Shown here piece after piece: positions 1 through 6,004 of a DNA stretch of 6,051 bases (the stretch's first letter is position 1; each line of letters starts with the position of its first letter). Location of the stretch: positions 1 through 6,051 of the forward strand of contig JAUVBH010000112.1 of assembly GCA_030591285.1 (NCBI GenBank), given 5' to 3'. Under the pieces are notes generated by a model that was given only the letters and a program-made list of their open reading frames with translations, was not told the DNA's origin and ran no database searches. The translations under genes and the position numbers were made by a program. The DNA is from Thermoplasmatota archaeon. GTDB taxonomy: Archaea > Thermoplasmatota > Penumbrarchaeia > Penumbrarchaeales > Penumbrarchaeaceae.

Positions 1-801
1 AACCTTGAGCTTCTGTTTTTCCTTCAAAAGGAATTCCACGTTGCTCTCATAGATGTTGAACTGTTTATCCAGATAGTCCAGATCCTCATCGTTCTCCAAT
101 ATCTCTTCTAGTGACGATGTGTTAAGGCCATTTCTCTTGAACCTGCTGATCCTGTTGCGTAGGGTTGTGAACCTCCCTTCAACAGAGCGAAGAGTAGCGA
201 TCAAGGGGGTGAGCCTTCTTTCGATATTGTCCAGCCTATCCAGCCGGAAAGTTGCTTTTTCGATCTCATCTATCTTCTTTTTGTAGGAGTTGCCTACATG
301 GGAGAATTCCTCTCTAATCCTATTGATCTTCCCCCGGATAACCTCGGCCTTCTCTATCTGTCCACCGATGGAAATGAAACGTTTCTCGATCTCCTCGAAC
401 TGTCTTTTGAATAGGCTTTCATCCTCCTCGAATGAATAACCTTTGTCCCTCCAGCCCTTGGTGATGATCTTCCACTCTTGGAGTTTCTTGTTCATCTCCG
501 TCGAATTGTCACGAATAAGAGCGAAAACACCCTTCCCTCTCTTTGATCTTGATTGGGGTTTTTCAGGAATTTTTACGCTCTCTTTTAGCTTCAATAGGTC
601 TCCAATACATTGCTGGGCCAGTTTGTAAGCCTTAGCTAATTCTCCGCCCGAGAAGGAGCTCTTTGCCTCCTCCATCCTTATTTTGACATCTTCGGTAGAG
701 ACACCCTGTTTATCCAGCATAGAGATGATCATATCGCCCTTTTTTAGGATCATCTCCAGTTTTTGGGTCTTACCATCGATTCCATCAACAGAGCCCGCCA
801 A
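1..801 (-). CDS. Hypothetical coiled-coil-like protein, 5' part only (3' end outside window)
   Basis: An uninterrupted minus-strand frame runs for 267 codons from a TTG at 801 to the window edge; an in-frame TAA lies a short way upstream (near 861). I chose the TTG because a GGGGGA stretch (plus 811-816) sits 9 nt before it. The first in-frame ATG, at 753, has a GGAG directly abutting it, too close to serve. I do not recognise the family. The protein is rich in Lys, Glu, Arg, Leu and Ile, has no signal peptide or membrane segment, and looks almost wholly helical, so a cytoplasmic coiled-coil or helical-bundle protein is likely. A Lys/Arg/Pro/Ser-rich linker at about residues 78-90 separates a first helical unit (about 11-76) from the longer rest. 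A short motif of Gly plus aromatic/aliphatic plus Ser/Asn followed by acidic residues recurs at residues 33, 121 and 225, suggesting degenerate repeats. It is divergent from the ATP synthase operon and nothing links it functionally to that operon. Confidence 0.72.
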   Translation of the reverse strand, partial: MAGSVDGIDGKTQKLEMILKKGDMIISMLDKQGVSTEDVKIRMEEAKSSFSGGELAKAYKLAQQCIGDLLKLKESVKIPEKPQSRSKRGKGVFALIRDNSTEMNKKLQEWKIITKGWRDKGYSFEEDESLFKRQFEEIEKRFISIGGQIEKAEVIRGKINRIREEFSHVGNSYKKKIDEIEKATFRLDRLDNIERRLTPLIATLRSVEGRFTTLRNRISRFKRNGLNTSSLEEILENDEDLDYLDKQFNIYESNVEFLLKEKQKLKV

Positions 802-837
802 TTGCTTGTTTCCCCCATTTTCTAAAATCTCAACCTG

Positions 838-845
838 TCTATAAA
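838..845 (-). promoter_or_regulatory. Candidate TATA box for the minus-strand gene
   Basis: Read on the minus strand this is TTTATAGA, preceded by the purine-rich GAGAAACG, which could act as a BRE. Archaeal transcription usually starts about 25 nt beyond the TATA centre. That would put the start near 816, so the leader would be only about 15 nt and the SD (811-816) would lie at its 5' end. The geometry is tight but possible. The TTTAAAAG element near 953-959 is an alternative that would give a leader of about 130 nt. Confidence 0.35.
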
Positions 846-901
846 CGTTTCTCTCTAATTATCTCGTTTTTATGGGCAAACCCTGGGCTTGGGTGCCAGA
901 C

Positions 902-940
902 GGAAAGAGATAAGGACATCGGCATTAATAATCTCTTTCC
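902..940. repeat. Perfect 10-bp inverted repeat with 19-nt spacer
   Basis: GGAAAGAGAT (902-911) and ATCTCTTTCC (931-940) are exact reverse complements; pairing stops at both ends. In RNA it would form a hairpin with a 19-nt loop, and in DNA it could be a paired binding site for a dimeric regulator. It lies between divergent promoters. No T-run follows it directly in either direction, so it does not look like a terminator. Confidence 0.6.
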
Positions 941-999
941 TTTGAGAGCGACTTTTAAACGATCTCAACTCTTTTTTTTTACACCTAATCCAACACTAA

Positions 1000-1016
1000 A
1001 TTGTGGATTCCACAAT
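1000..1016. promoter_or_regulatory. 7-bp inverted repeat, candidate operator upstream of the operon promoter
   Basis: ATTGTGG (1000-1006) and CCACAAT (1010-1016) are exact reverse complements around a 3-nt ATT spacer. The 17-bp compact dyad ends about 18 nt before the candidate TATA box of the ATP synthase operon, a position where an archaeal activator or repressor could act. The dyad is seen directly; its role as an operator is inferred. Confidence 0.4.
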
Positions 1017-1033
1017 AATCATTAAGTAATTAG

Positions 1034-1041
1034 ATTTATTA
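1034..1041 (+). promoter_or_regulatory. Candidate TATA box for the ATP synthase operon
   Basis: ATTTATTA lies 45 nt before the H start codon. Initiation about 25 nt downstream would fall near 1062-1065 and give a leader of about 22-25 nt that includes the ribosome binding site. An alternative is TTTTAAA at 953-959, which would give a leader of about 105 nt containing the 1000-1016 dyad. The choice cannot be settled from sequence. Confidence 0.4.
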
Positions 1042-1086
1042 GGGCCCTCCTCTCAGTGTACAGTTATATGACTGGTGGTAGGAAAA

Positions 1087-1404
1087 ATGGGAGATGGAAC
1101 CCTTAACCGGTTACTTGAAACGGAAAAGGAAGCCAAAGCTCTGGTCGAAAAGGCCAGGGAACAAGCTAAAAGGATCATTGAACAGGCTGAGAAAGAAGCT
1201 CAAGCGTCCAAACAGAGGAGCTTGAACGAGAACCGATCAAAACATTCAGCCATGCTTGATATCTCGAAAGAGGATTACAGAAAGGAAGCTGAGAAGATCC
1301 GAAGGGATGGTATCGAGCTCGCACAGGGTCTAGCTGGTAAATCAAAGACACGTATTGGTATTGCTGTTGATAAGGTCTTGGAAATGCTCCTTGAGGAGCA
1401 ATGA
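1087..1404 (+). CDS. ahaH: A-type ATP synthase subunit H (peripheral stalk)
   Basis: Subunit H pairs with subunit E to form the peripheral stalks that hold the catalytic A3B3 head against the membrane stator. The 105-residue product matches the usual H length (roughly 100-110) and has the expected make-up: a nearly continuous charged helix in which Glu, Lys, Ala and Gln dominate. Its N-terminal part repeats the EKAREQAK/EQAEKEAQ style of pattern typical of the family. There is no membrane segment. I chose the ATG at 1087 over the in-frame GTG at 1075 because the G-rich GGTGGTAGG (1074-1082) is placed to act as the ribosome binding site for 1087. It is the first gene of the operon, 22 nt before subunit I, the normal place for H in euryarchaeal aha operons. 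Sequence is weakly conserved in this family, so the call rests on length, composition and position together. Confidence 0.88.
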   Translation: MGDGTLNRLLETEKEAKALVEKAREQAKRIIEQAEKEAQASKQRSLNENRSKHSAMLDISKEDYRKEAEKIRRDGIELAQGLAGKSKTRIGIAVDKVLEMLLEEQ

Positions 1405-1426
1405 CCACGCATAGAGAGGTCTCGCT

Positions 1427-3463
1427 TTGTATCCAAAGAGAATGAAATGGGTGGATCTTTACCTGATGAGGTCTGACCTCACCAGAGTTGTGGATAAGCT
1501 CCATGACACCGATATCATTCAACTTGAAGAAGGTGCATCTCAAAAGGATAGGACACTGGATCTATCACTCATTGAGACCAAAAGTAAGCTGGATAAAATG
1601 GTCGACTTCCTTTCACCCATGGAGACGAAAAAGAAGGGGCTGCTTGCATCATTTCTGGATGATGGAACAGAAAAACTTGAGATAGCTCCTTCACATGTGA
1701 AAACACAAGTTGTTTCTTGGTTAAAGAAAGCTGAAGGTAAGGTCTCACCGTTGAGATCAGAGATCGATCAGATCATAGAAGACCAGAATTATTCTGCAGA
1801 GATCAAGGATAAATTCATAGGTCTCACCGGACTTGATGTGGACCTGTTGGCCATGTCCTCTTTGTCCAGGATAAAGGTCAAAGTGGGAACGACCAGAAGG
1901 TATTCTGAATTGAAAGATTCTCTGAAACGGGTGGATGCCGATCTTGAAGGATCACTAATGGATAAAAAGGAGGGCATACACTCGGTCCGGATCCTGTACC
2001 CTAGGTCCAGCTCTGATCAGGTCGAGAATGTTCTAAGAGGACGTCTTTTTGCAGAGATCAATCTTGACATCCCAAAGTTCAGATCATTTCTCAAGAGAAG
2101 GACGGGATCAGACGCCATCCTTTCCCAATCCATGATCGTTCTCATCAAACATATCGAGAAGATCCAGGACAAGCTGACCGATAGATTGGAAGAGGTTAGG
2201 ACGACTGGTTCCTCACTTGCCACCGATCTGCTTCCGGGAGCAAGGTCCTGGAGAGAATCTGTTGAGATCGAACTCGATAAAAAGAACGCTGCAACCACAT
2301 TCTCCGGGACAGAATACACCAATCATATCTCAGGGTATGTTGAGGCTGATAGGATCAATGAATTGAGGACCCTGTTGGAACTCAACACCAGAAGAAGGTT
2401 CCATATGGACCACCGGGATCCCACCAATGAGGAGATCGAGGAGAATAGAGTTCCTACCAAGCTCAAGAACAACAAATTCGTCTCACTCTTTGAACCGTTG
2501 ACAACAACCTTTTCCACTCCAAAATACAATGAGATAGATCCCAGTGCATGGGTCTCCATTCCTTTCATTCTGTTCTTTGGACTCATGCTGGGAGATGCTG
2601 GATACGGTCTTCTCATCTTGTTGCCGTCGCTCTACCTGTTCAGCAAGGGTAAAAAGAGCAAGGCCCTTCGAAGCATTGGTGCCCTTGGAATACTCATGGG
2701 TTTGGCAACAACCCTTTCAGGGATCTGGATGGGTGCATTCTTCGGAGATCTTATCCCCAGATTGATCTATAACCGGCCTGGTGATCCACTTTTCACACTC
2801 ACCGTTCTGGGGTATACTATGCCTTATGATACCCTGAAGGATCCAATGCTCCTTTTCCAGATATCTCTATGGCTCGGACTTGCACAGTTGAACTTTGGTT
2901 TCCTGTTACTTGGGATCGACCGATTGAAAAAGAAGAAGATCTGGGGCTTTATCAAAGGAACAGTATCCTGGGTCCTTATTCAGACAGGGGCCATTATCTT
3001 CATCGGAGCCATGTTAATTGGTTGGTGGGAACTCAATTCTGTCCTGACCATAGTGGGAGCTTCAACCTTCATCTCAGGTTCAATATTGCTCATTTTTGAG
3101 GTCGGCCCTATGTTCCTTTTCGATATTGAAGGACTTCTTGGTGATTGGATATCATACACGAGAATACTTGCCCTGGGTCTATCGACATTCGGACTTGCGA
3201 TGGCATTCAACATTGTAGGTGAGATGCTGGTAGATATTCACTGGGCTCTTGTATTCGTGGTAGTTTTCCTACTATTGGGACTTCATGTGTTCAATCTTCT
3301 GCTCCAGGCCTTGGGGGCAGCCGTTCATTCAATTCGTCTTCAATTTGTTGAATTCTTCGGACGTTTCTTTGAAGGCGGTGGTGAGATGTTCGAACCTTTC
3401 GGGAGAGAAAGGGAATTCACCAAGGGTTCTGAGGAAAACATTTCAATGGGAGGGATCAAATGA
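1427..3463 (+). CDS. ahaI: A-type ATP synthase subunit I (membrane stator, a-subunit equivalent)
   Basis: Subunit I forms the ion half-channels next to the K ring and anchors the peripheral stalks. Its 678 residues are within the family range. Residues 1 to about 372 are a hydrophilic cytoplasmic domain opening with the family-like pattern PKRMKWVDLYL, with coiled-coil-rich parts. From about 375 to 645 there are seven to eight hydrophobic helices, including the conserved FGLMLGDAGYG (384-394). The essential arginine, equivalent to yeast Vph1 Arg735, is Arg579 in SYTRILALGL; a second conserved arginine is Arg637 in VHSIRLQFVEFF, and the end has the usual FEPFG (655-659). Nothing catalytic is missing. 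The start is a TTG: GAGAGGT (1413-1419) sits 7 nt upstream, and starting there gives the usual N-terminus, whereas the first in-frame ATG five codons later would remove it. A 55-nt gap follows before K. Confidence 0.96.
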   Translation: MYPKRMKWVDLYLMRSDLTRVVDKLHDTDIIQLEEGASQKDRTLDLSLIETKSKLDKMVDFLSPMETKKKGLLASFLDDGTEKLEIAPSHVKTQVVSWLKKAEGKVSPLRSEIDQIIEDQNYSAEIKDKFIGLTGLDVDLLAMSSLSRIKVKVGTTRRYSELKDSLKRVDADLEGSLMDKKEGIHSVRILYPRSSSDQVENVLRGRLFAEINLDIPKFRSFLKRRTGSDAILSQSMIVLIKHIEKIQDKLTDRLEEVRTTGSSLATDLLPGARSWRESVEIELDKKNAATTFSGTEYTNHISGYVEADRINELRTLLELNTRRRFHMDHRDPTNEEIEENRVPTKLKNNKFVSLFEPLTTTFSTPKYNEIDPSAWVSIPFILFFGLMLGDAGYGLLILLPSLYLFSKGKKSKALRSIGALGILMGLATTLSGIWMGAFFGDLIPRLIYNRPGDPLFTLTVLGYTMPYDTLKDPMLLFQISLWLGLAQLNFGFLLLGIDRLKKKKIWGFIKGTVSWVLIQTGAIIFIGAMLIGWWELNSVLTIVGASTFISGSILLIFEVGPMFLFDIEGLLGDWISYTRILALGLSTFGLAMAFNIVGEMLVDIHWALVFVVVFLLLGLHVFNLLLQALGAAVHSIRLQFVEFFGRFFEGGGEMFEPFGREREFTKGSEENISMGGIK

Positions 3464-3505
3464 TCGTTCCAGATCTAACATTCACATATAGTTATGCAAA
3501 AATAT

Positions 3506-3510
3506 GGAGG
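3506..3510 (+). promoter_or_regulatory. Strong ribosome binding site that sets the K start
   Basis: GGAGG lies 8 nt before the ATG at 3519 and is the best SD match in the operon. An in-frame ATG at 3504 overlaps this site and has no SD of its own, so initiation at 3519 is much more likely. A strong site fits the need for many K copies per complex. Confidence 0.75.
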
Positions 3511-3518
3511 AATTGCAA

Positions 3519-4262
3519 ATGAAGAAGTTACCACTTTTCGTGGTCGGAGTACTTGTCCTTGGACTGTTTGCAGGTGGAATGTTTACCATCGGCGCCATCG
3601 GGGATAGGGTCCCTTTGATCGATATGGACCATGACGGTATGGATGATGAATGGGAGGGTCATCACGGCTTGGACAATACTACAAATGATGCCCAGCTTGA
3701 CCCTGATGAAGATGGAATGACAAATATCGCGGAATACCTGGAATATACAGACCCTCAGAATGTAGAGGATTCCAAGATCGTCCAGGAGAATCGGATGCTT
3801 GTCTTCATTGGTGTTGCCCTGGCAATGGGTGTAGCTGCCGTGATGTCATCGATCGGTATAGGTATTGCCGGTGCTGGAGCCACAGGTGTTGCTGCAGAAA
3901 GACCGGATAAATTCGGTAGGTTGATCGTTTACCAGGCTCTTCCGATGACACAGGGGATCTACGGTCTGCTTATCGCAATATTGGTCCTGAACTTCACCGG
4001 ACTTACAGGTGGGCCGGAATTCGCGATCCTAAAGAGCCCCTATGTCGGCTGGGGTGCGCTCGCGATCGGTATCGTGATCGCACTCTCAAGCGTCTCTGCC
4101 ATTCCACAGGGAATGACAGCTTCAGCAGCCGCTGCAGCCTTTGGACGCAATAACAAGGTGTTCGGTCAAGGTGTGATCTTTTCTGTGATGTCTGAGACAA
4201 TGGCTATCTTCGGTTTCCTTGTGGCCATTTTCCTGTTGATCGCTTCCGGAATGCTCGGGTGA
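3519..4262 (+). CDS. ahaK: A-type ATP synthase subunit K (rotor proteolipid) with N-terminal EF-hand/TSP3-like calcium loops
   Basis: K forms the ion-translocating rotor ring. Using the ATG at 3519 the product is 247 residues, about 90 longer than a typical 4-helix K. Residues 1-28 form a KK-plus-hydrophobic segment resembling a signal peptide or anchor. Residues 35-46 and 61-72 are two EF-hand-like loops fitting D-x-D-x-D-G-x-x-(D/N)-x-x-E, exactly 26 residues apart, in a context (GLDN..., EYLEYTDP) typical of thrombospondin type-3-like calcium repeats of secreted proteins. The four-helix K domain follows (about 92-247) as two hairpins. Residues equivalent to the E. hirae NtpK Na+ ligands are all present: Leu141, Thr144, Gln145 (LPMTQGIYG), Gln197 (IPQG) and Glu226 (SETMAIFGF). 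Only the second hairpin has the carboxylate, so one ion per protomer is expected. The K domain call is very firm; calcium binding is inferred from motif. Signal peptides occur in other K subunits (for example Thermus), but I know of none with such loops. Confidence 0.95.
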   Translation: MKKLPLFVVGVLVLGLFAGGMFTIGAIGDRVPLIDMDHDGMDDEWEGHHGLDNTTNDAQLDPDEDGMTNIAEYLEYTDPQNVEDSKIVQENRMLVFIGVALAMGVAAVMSSIGIGIAGAGATGVAAERPDKFGRLIVYQALPMTQGIYGLLIAILVLNFTGLTGGPEFAILKSPYVGWGALAIGIVIALSSVSAIPQGMTASAAAAAFGRNNKVFGQGVIFSVMSETMAIFGFLVAIFLLIASGMLG

Positions 4263-4278
4263 TCCAAGGTGATGACAA

Positions 4279-4890
4279 ATGGCCATTGAGGATATGATCA
4301 AAAGGATCATGGACGAGGCCAAGGAAGAGAATCAGAAGATCATCCTTGATGCCAGAAAAGAGACCGACAGCATCAAAGCTGAATCTCGATCAGAGATAGA
4401 AAAACAGATCTCTGAAATGGAGAAAGGCCTCAAAAGAGAGATCACTAACATCAGGAATATTTACATCTCCGATGGCAAGAGAAAGGCCAGACAAGCTCTG
4501 CTCTCCTCCAAGGAAGAGCTTATCTGGGATACCATCTGCGCCATCAGGGGCGGCATGAGTGAACTCAAGGACGAAAGATTGGGATCCTACCTGCAGCCGA
4601 TGCTTTCCAGGTCCAAGAAGGTGCTTGGAGATCGAATACGGGTATACCCTGTTCGTCCCGAGGATGCAAAGGTTCTCGGTAGTGATCCAGCTATCAAAGG
4701 TCTTGTATCGAATAACCTTGGATCTGAAGGTCCATTGTCCAGGTATCAGGGAACTGACCTGTTGGGGGGTTTCATTGCAATCACCCCTGATGGGGAACGG
4801 GTGGTAGACATGAGTTTCCACGGACTTTTGGAACGGAATGAAGAGAGGATCAGAGAAGTAATCGCCAGAACCCTTTTTGGTGATCAATAG
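4279..4890 (+). CDS. ahaE: A-type ATP synthase subunit E (peripheral stalk)
   Basis: Subunit E pairs with H in the peripheral stalks and contacts the top of the catalytic head through its C-terminal domain. The 203-residue length is usual for the family. Residues 1 to about 100 are a long charged helix (opening MAIEDMIKRIMDEAKEE) suited to coil with H. The globular C-terminal domain has the expected alpha/beta pattern and ends with the family signature LLGGFIAITPDGERVVDMSF (161-180), then LERNEERIREVIARTLF. No membrane segment or signal is present. The ATG at 4279 has GGTGAT (4268-4273) 5 nt upstream. It starts 16 nt after K and ends 13 nt before the chosen start of C, so translation is probably coupled along the operon. 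Nothing is odd or missing. Confidence 0.95.
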   Translation: MAIEDMIKRIMDEAKEENQKIILDARKETDSIKAESRSEIEKQISEMEKGLKREITNIRNIYISDGKRKARQALLSSKEELIWDTICAIRGGMSELKDERLGSYLQPMLSRSKKVLGDRIRVYPVRPEDAKVLGSDPAIKGLVSNNLGSEGPLSRYQGTDLLGGFIAITPDGERVVDMSFHGLLERNEERIREVIARTLFGDQ

Positions 4891-4903
4891 GAGAATGGAG
4901 CAG

Positions 4904-6004
4904 ATGGATGTTCAACTGACCTTACCCGTGATCGCTGCCATTGGTGCAGGTTCAGCACTGATCGCTGCCGCTTCTGTATTCGGGATGAGGAAGATAATCC
5001 TCATGGGACAGTTCTCATATCATAACGCAAGACTTTCCACCATTGGGAATCCCTATGTGACCAGGGAAGAGGTCCTACCTTTGATAGATCTAAAGGATCC
5101 TGGATCCCTTGCGAAAAGTGTTCAGGGAGATCTGGCAATATCGGGAGATGTTCAGACGTTCAGAGAAGCTGACAGAATCCTGATGTCCAATTTCCATGCA
5201 GCCTTGGATTCACTGGAAAGAGGATCGCCGAAAGCTGTAACCCCTCTCGTCAGTGCTTTCATGAACCTGTGGGAGATGGAGGAGTTGAAGAGACTGCTCC
5301 GCTTCGTTGGAAAGAGGAAAGAGCCTCTATACCCTGTTGGATATCTTGATGTGGATCTGGAAAAACAGTTCCTTGCATCCAGTGACCTTTCATCGGCGGT
5401 TGAACTCCTTGAGGGACATAAGGTGAACAAGACCATTTTACCCCTGGTCAAAGAGTCAGGGGTGGGTCTTGATGAACTGGATTCTGTTCTGGACCGATTT
5501 GTTCTGGACAGTTTCTTTGACATGGATGGACTTCCGATGTCTTGCAGAAAAGGTGCAAACGCATTATCTCATCTTCTTGCAGACCGCTTCAATATTCAGT
5601 TGATCGTCAGATCAAAGATGAATGGGTGGAGTCGAGAGGAGGTTCTTCCACAGCTATTTACCAGAGGGGGGACCATCGGCCTTCAACTTCTGGAGCAGAT
5701 GGCAGATTCATCCACAATAAGAGAATCTCTCTCAGTTTTGAACGGAACACATCTGGAGCAATATTTCAAAGACGCAGTTGATAGGGGCCCGTTTGCTATC
5801 GAGGTAGCTCCCGACCAGATGCTTCTGGATGGATCCATTGGTCTGTCCCATTCATATGGTATGAATGTTGGTCCAACCATCAGATACATGGTCAGCAAGG
5901 AAATGGAGCTGAAGAACCTGAGATCACTTTTCCAATCAGCATTTGCTGGGTGGGAACATGACAGGACCAAAGCGACCCTTGTCCTCCAGGGGGTGACAGG
6001 TTGA
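4904..6004 (+). CDS. ahaC: A-type ATP synthase subunit C (rotor coupling subunit) with N-terminal transmembrane helix
   Basis: Subunit C (homologue of V-ATPase d) sits on the cytoplasmic face of the K ring and links it to the central shaft subunits D and F. From the ATG at 4904 the product is 366 residues. The usual C domain starts at about residue 37 with FSYHNARL and runs to a conserved C-terminal block, GPTIRYMVSKEMELKNLR (323-340), which matches the family end signature. Before it lies an uncommon extension: residues 7-27 are continuously hydrophobic and Ala/Gly-rich (PVIAAIGAGSALIAAASVFG), followed by Arg29-Lys30, which predicts one membrane helix with its C-terminal side in the cytoplasm. 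I chose 4904 because AGGAG (4889-4893) lies 10 nt upstream; the in-frame ATG at 4895 is almost on top of that site, and the TTG at 4877 has no support. The membrane helix is in every start version. The stop overlaps the F start. Confidence 0.93.
   Translation: MDVQLTLPVIAAIGAGSALIAAASVFGMRKIILMGQFSYHNARLSTIGNPYVTREEVLPLIDLKDPGSLAKSVQGDLAISGDVQTFREADRILMSNFHAALDSLERGSPKAVTPLVSAFMNLWEMEELKRLLRFVGKRKEPLYPVGYLDVDLEKQFLASSDLSSAVELLEGHKVNKTILPLVKESGVGLDELDSVLDRFVLDSFFDMDGLPMSCRKGANALSHLLADRFNIQLIVRSKMNGWSREEVLPQLFTRGGTIGLQLLEQMADSSTIRESLSVLNGTHLEQYFKDAVDRGPFAIEVAPDQMLLDGSIGLSHSYGMNVGPTIRYMVSKEMELKNLRSLFQSAFAGWEHDRTKATLVLQGVTG

Larger units (their letters stand above)
802..1086. other. Divergent intergenic region (285 nt)
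   Basis: This AT-rich stretch separates the minus-strand coiled-coil gene from the plus-strand ATP synthase operon. I see no convincing open frame or tRNA in it. It holds candidate promoters for each direction, a perfect 10-bp inverted repeat (902-940), a perfect 7-bp inverted repeat (1000-1016), a weaker hairpin (875-897: GGCA and CCC pairing with GGG and TGCC across a 2-nt bulge), a TTTTAAA element (953-959) that reads as TATA-like on both strands, and a run of nine T (972-980). It is probably a shared regulatory region. Confidence 0.6.

Noticed and set aside
443..628. 61-codon plus-strand frame inside the divergent gene
   Set aside because: It is antisense to the longer, protein-like minus-strand frame and rich in Ser/Phe/Leu, as expected for the complement of a charged helical protein.
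971..980. T-run as an archaeal terminator
   Set aside because: On the plus strand no plus-strand gene lies upstream of it, so there is no transcript for it to end; on the minus strand it is an A-run.
1064..1070. TTATATG as the operon TATA box
   Set aside because: Initiation about 25 nt downstream would fall after the H start codon.
1075..1086. GTG at 1075 as the start of H
   Set aside because: The G-rich segment overlapping it is best used as the SD for the ATG at 1087, and the extra residues are not family-like.
1741..1830. Dense GATC tetramers as a possible special site
   Set aside because: GATC is frequent throughout the window because GAT, ATC and AGATC-type codon combinations are common here; there is no ordered spacing.
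3504..3518. ATG at 3504 as the start of K, five residues longer
   Set aside because: It overlaps the GGAGG that is correctly spaced for the ATG at 3519, lacks its own SD, and would put acidic residues before the KK-plus-hydrophobic signal-like segment.
4390..4887. 165-codon minus-strand open frame opposite subunit E
   Set aside because: It lies wholly antisense to a clear gene, has no recognisable motif and looks like a by-product of E codon use. The same reasoning removes the antisense frames at 1175-1543, 2017-2322, 5152-5523 and 5683-5970.
4877..4903. TTG at 4877 or ATG at 4895 as the start of C
   Set aside because: The TTG has no SD and would overlap E; the ATG at 4895 is one or two bases from the GGAG. 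The ATG at 4904 has good spacing.
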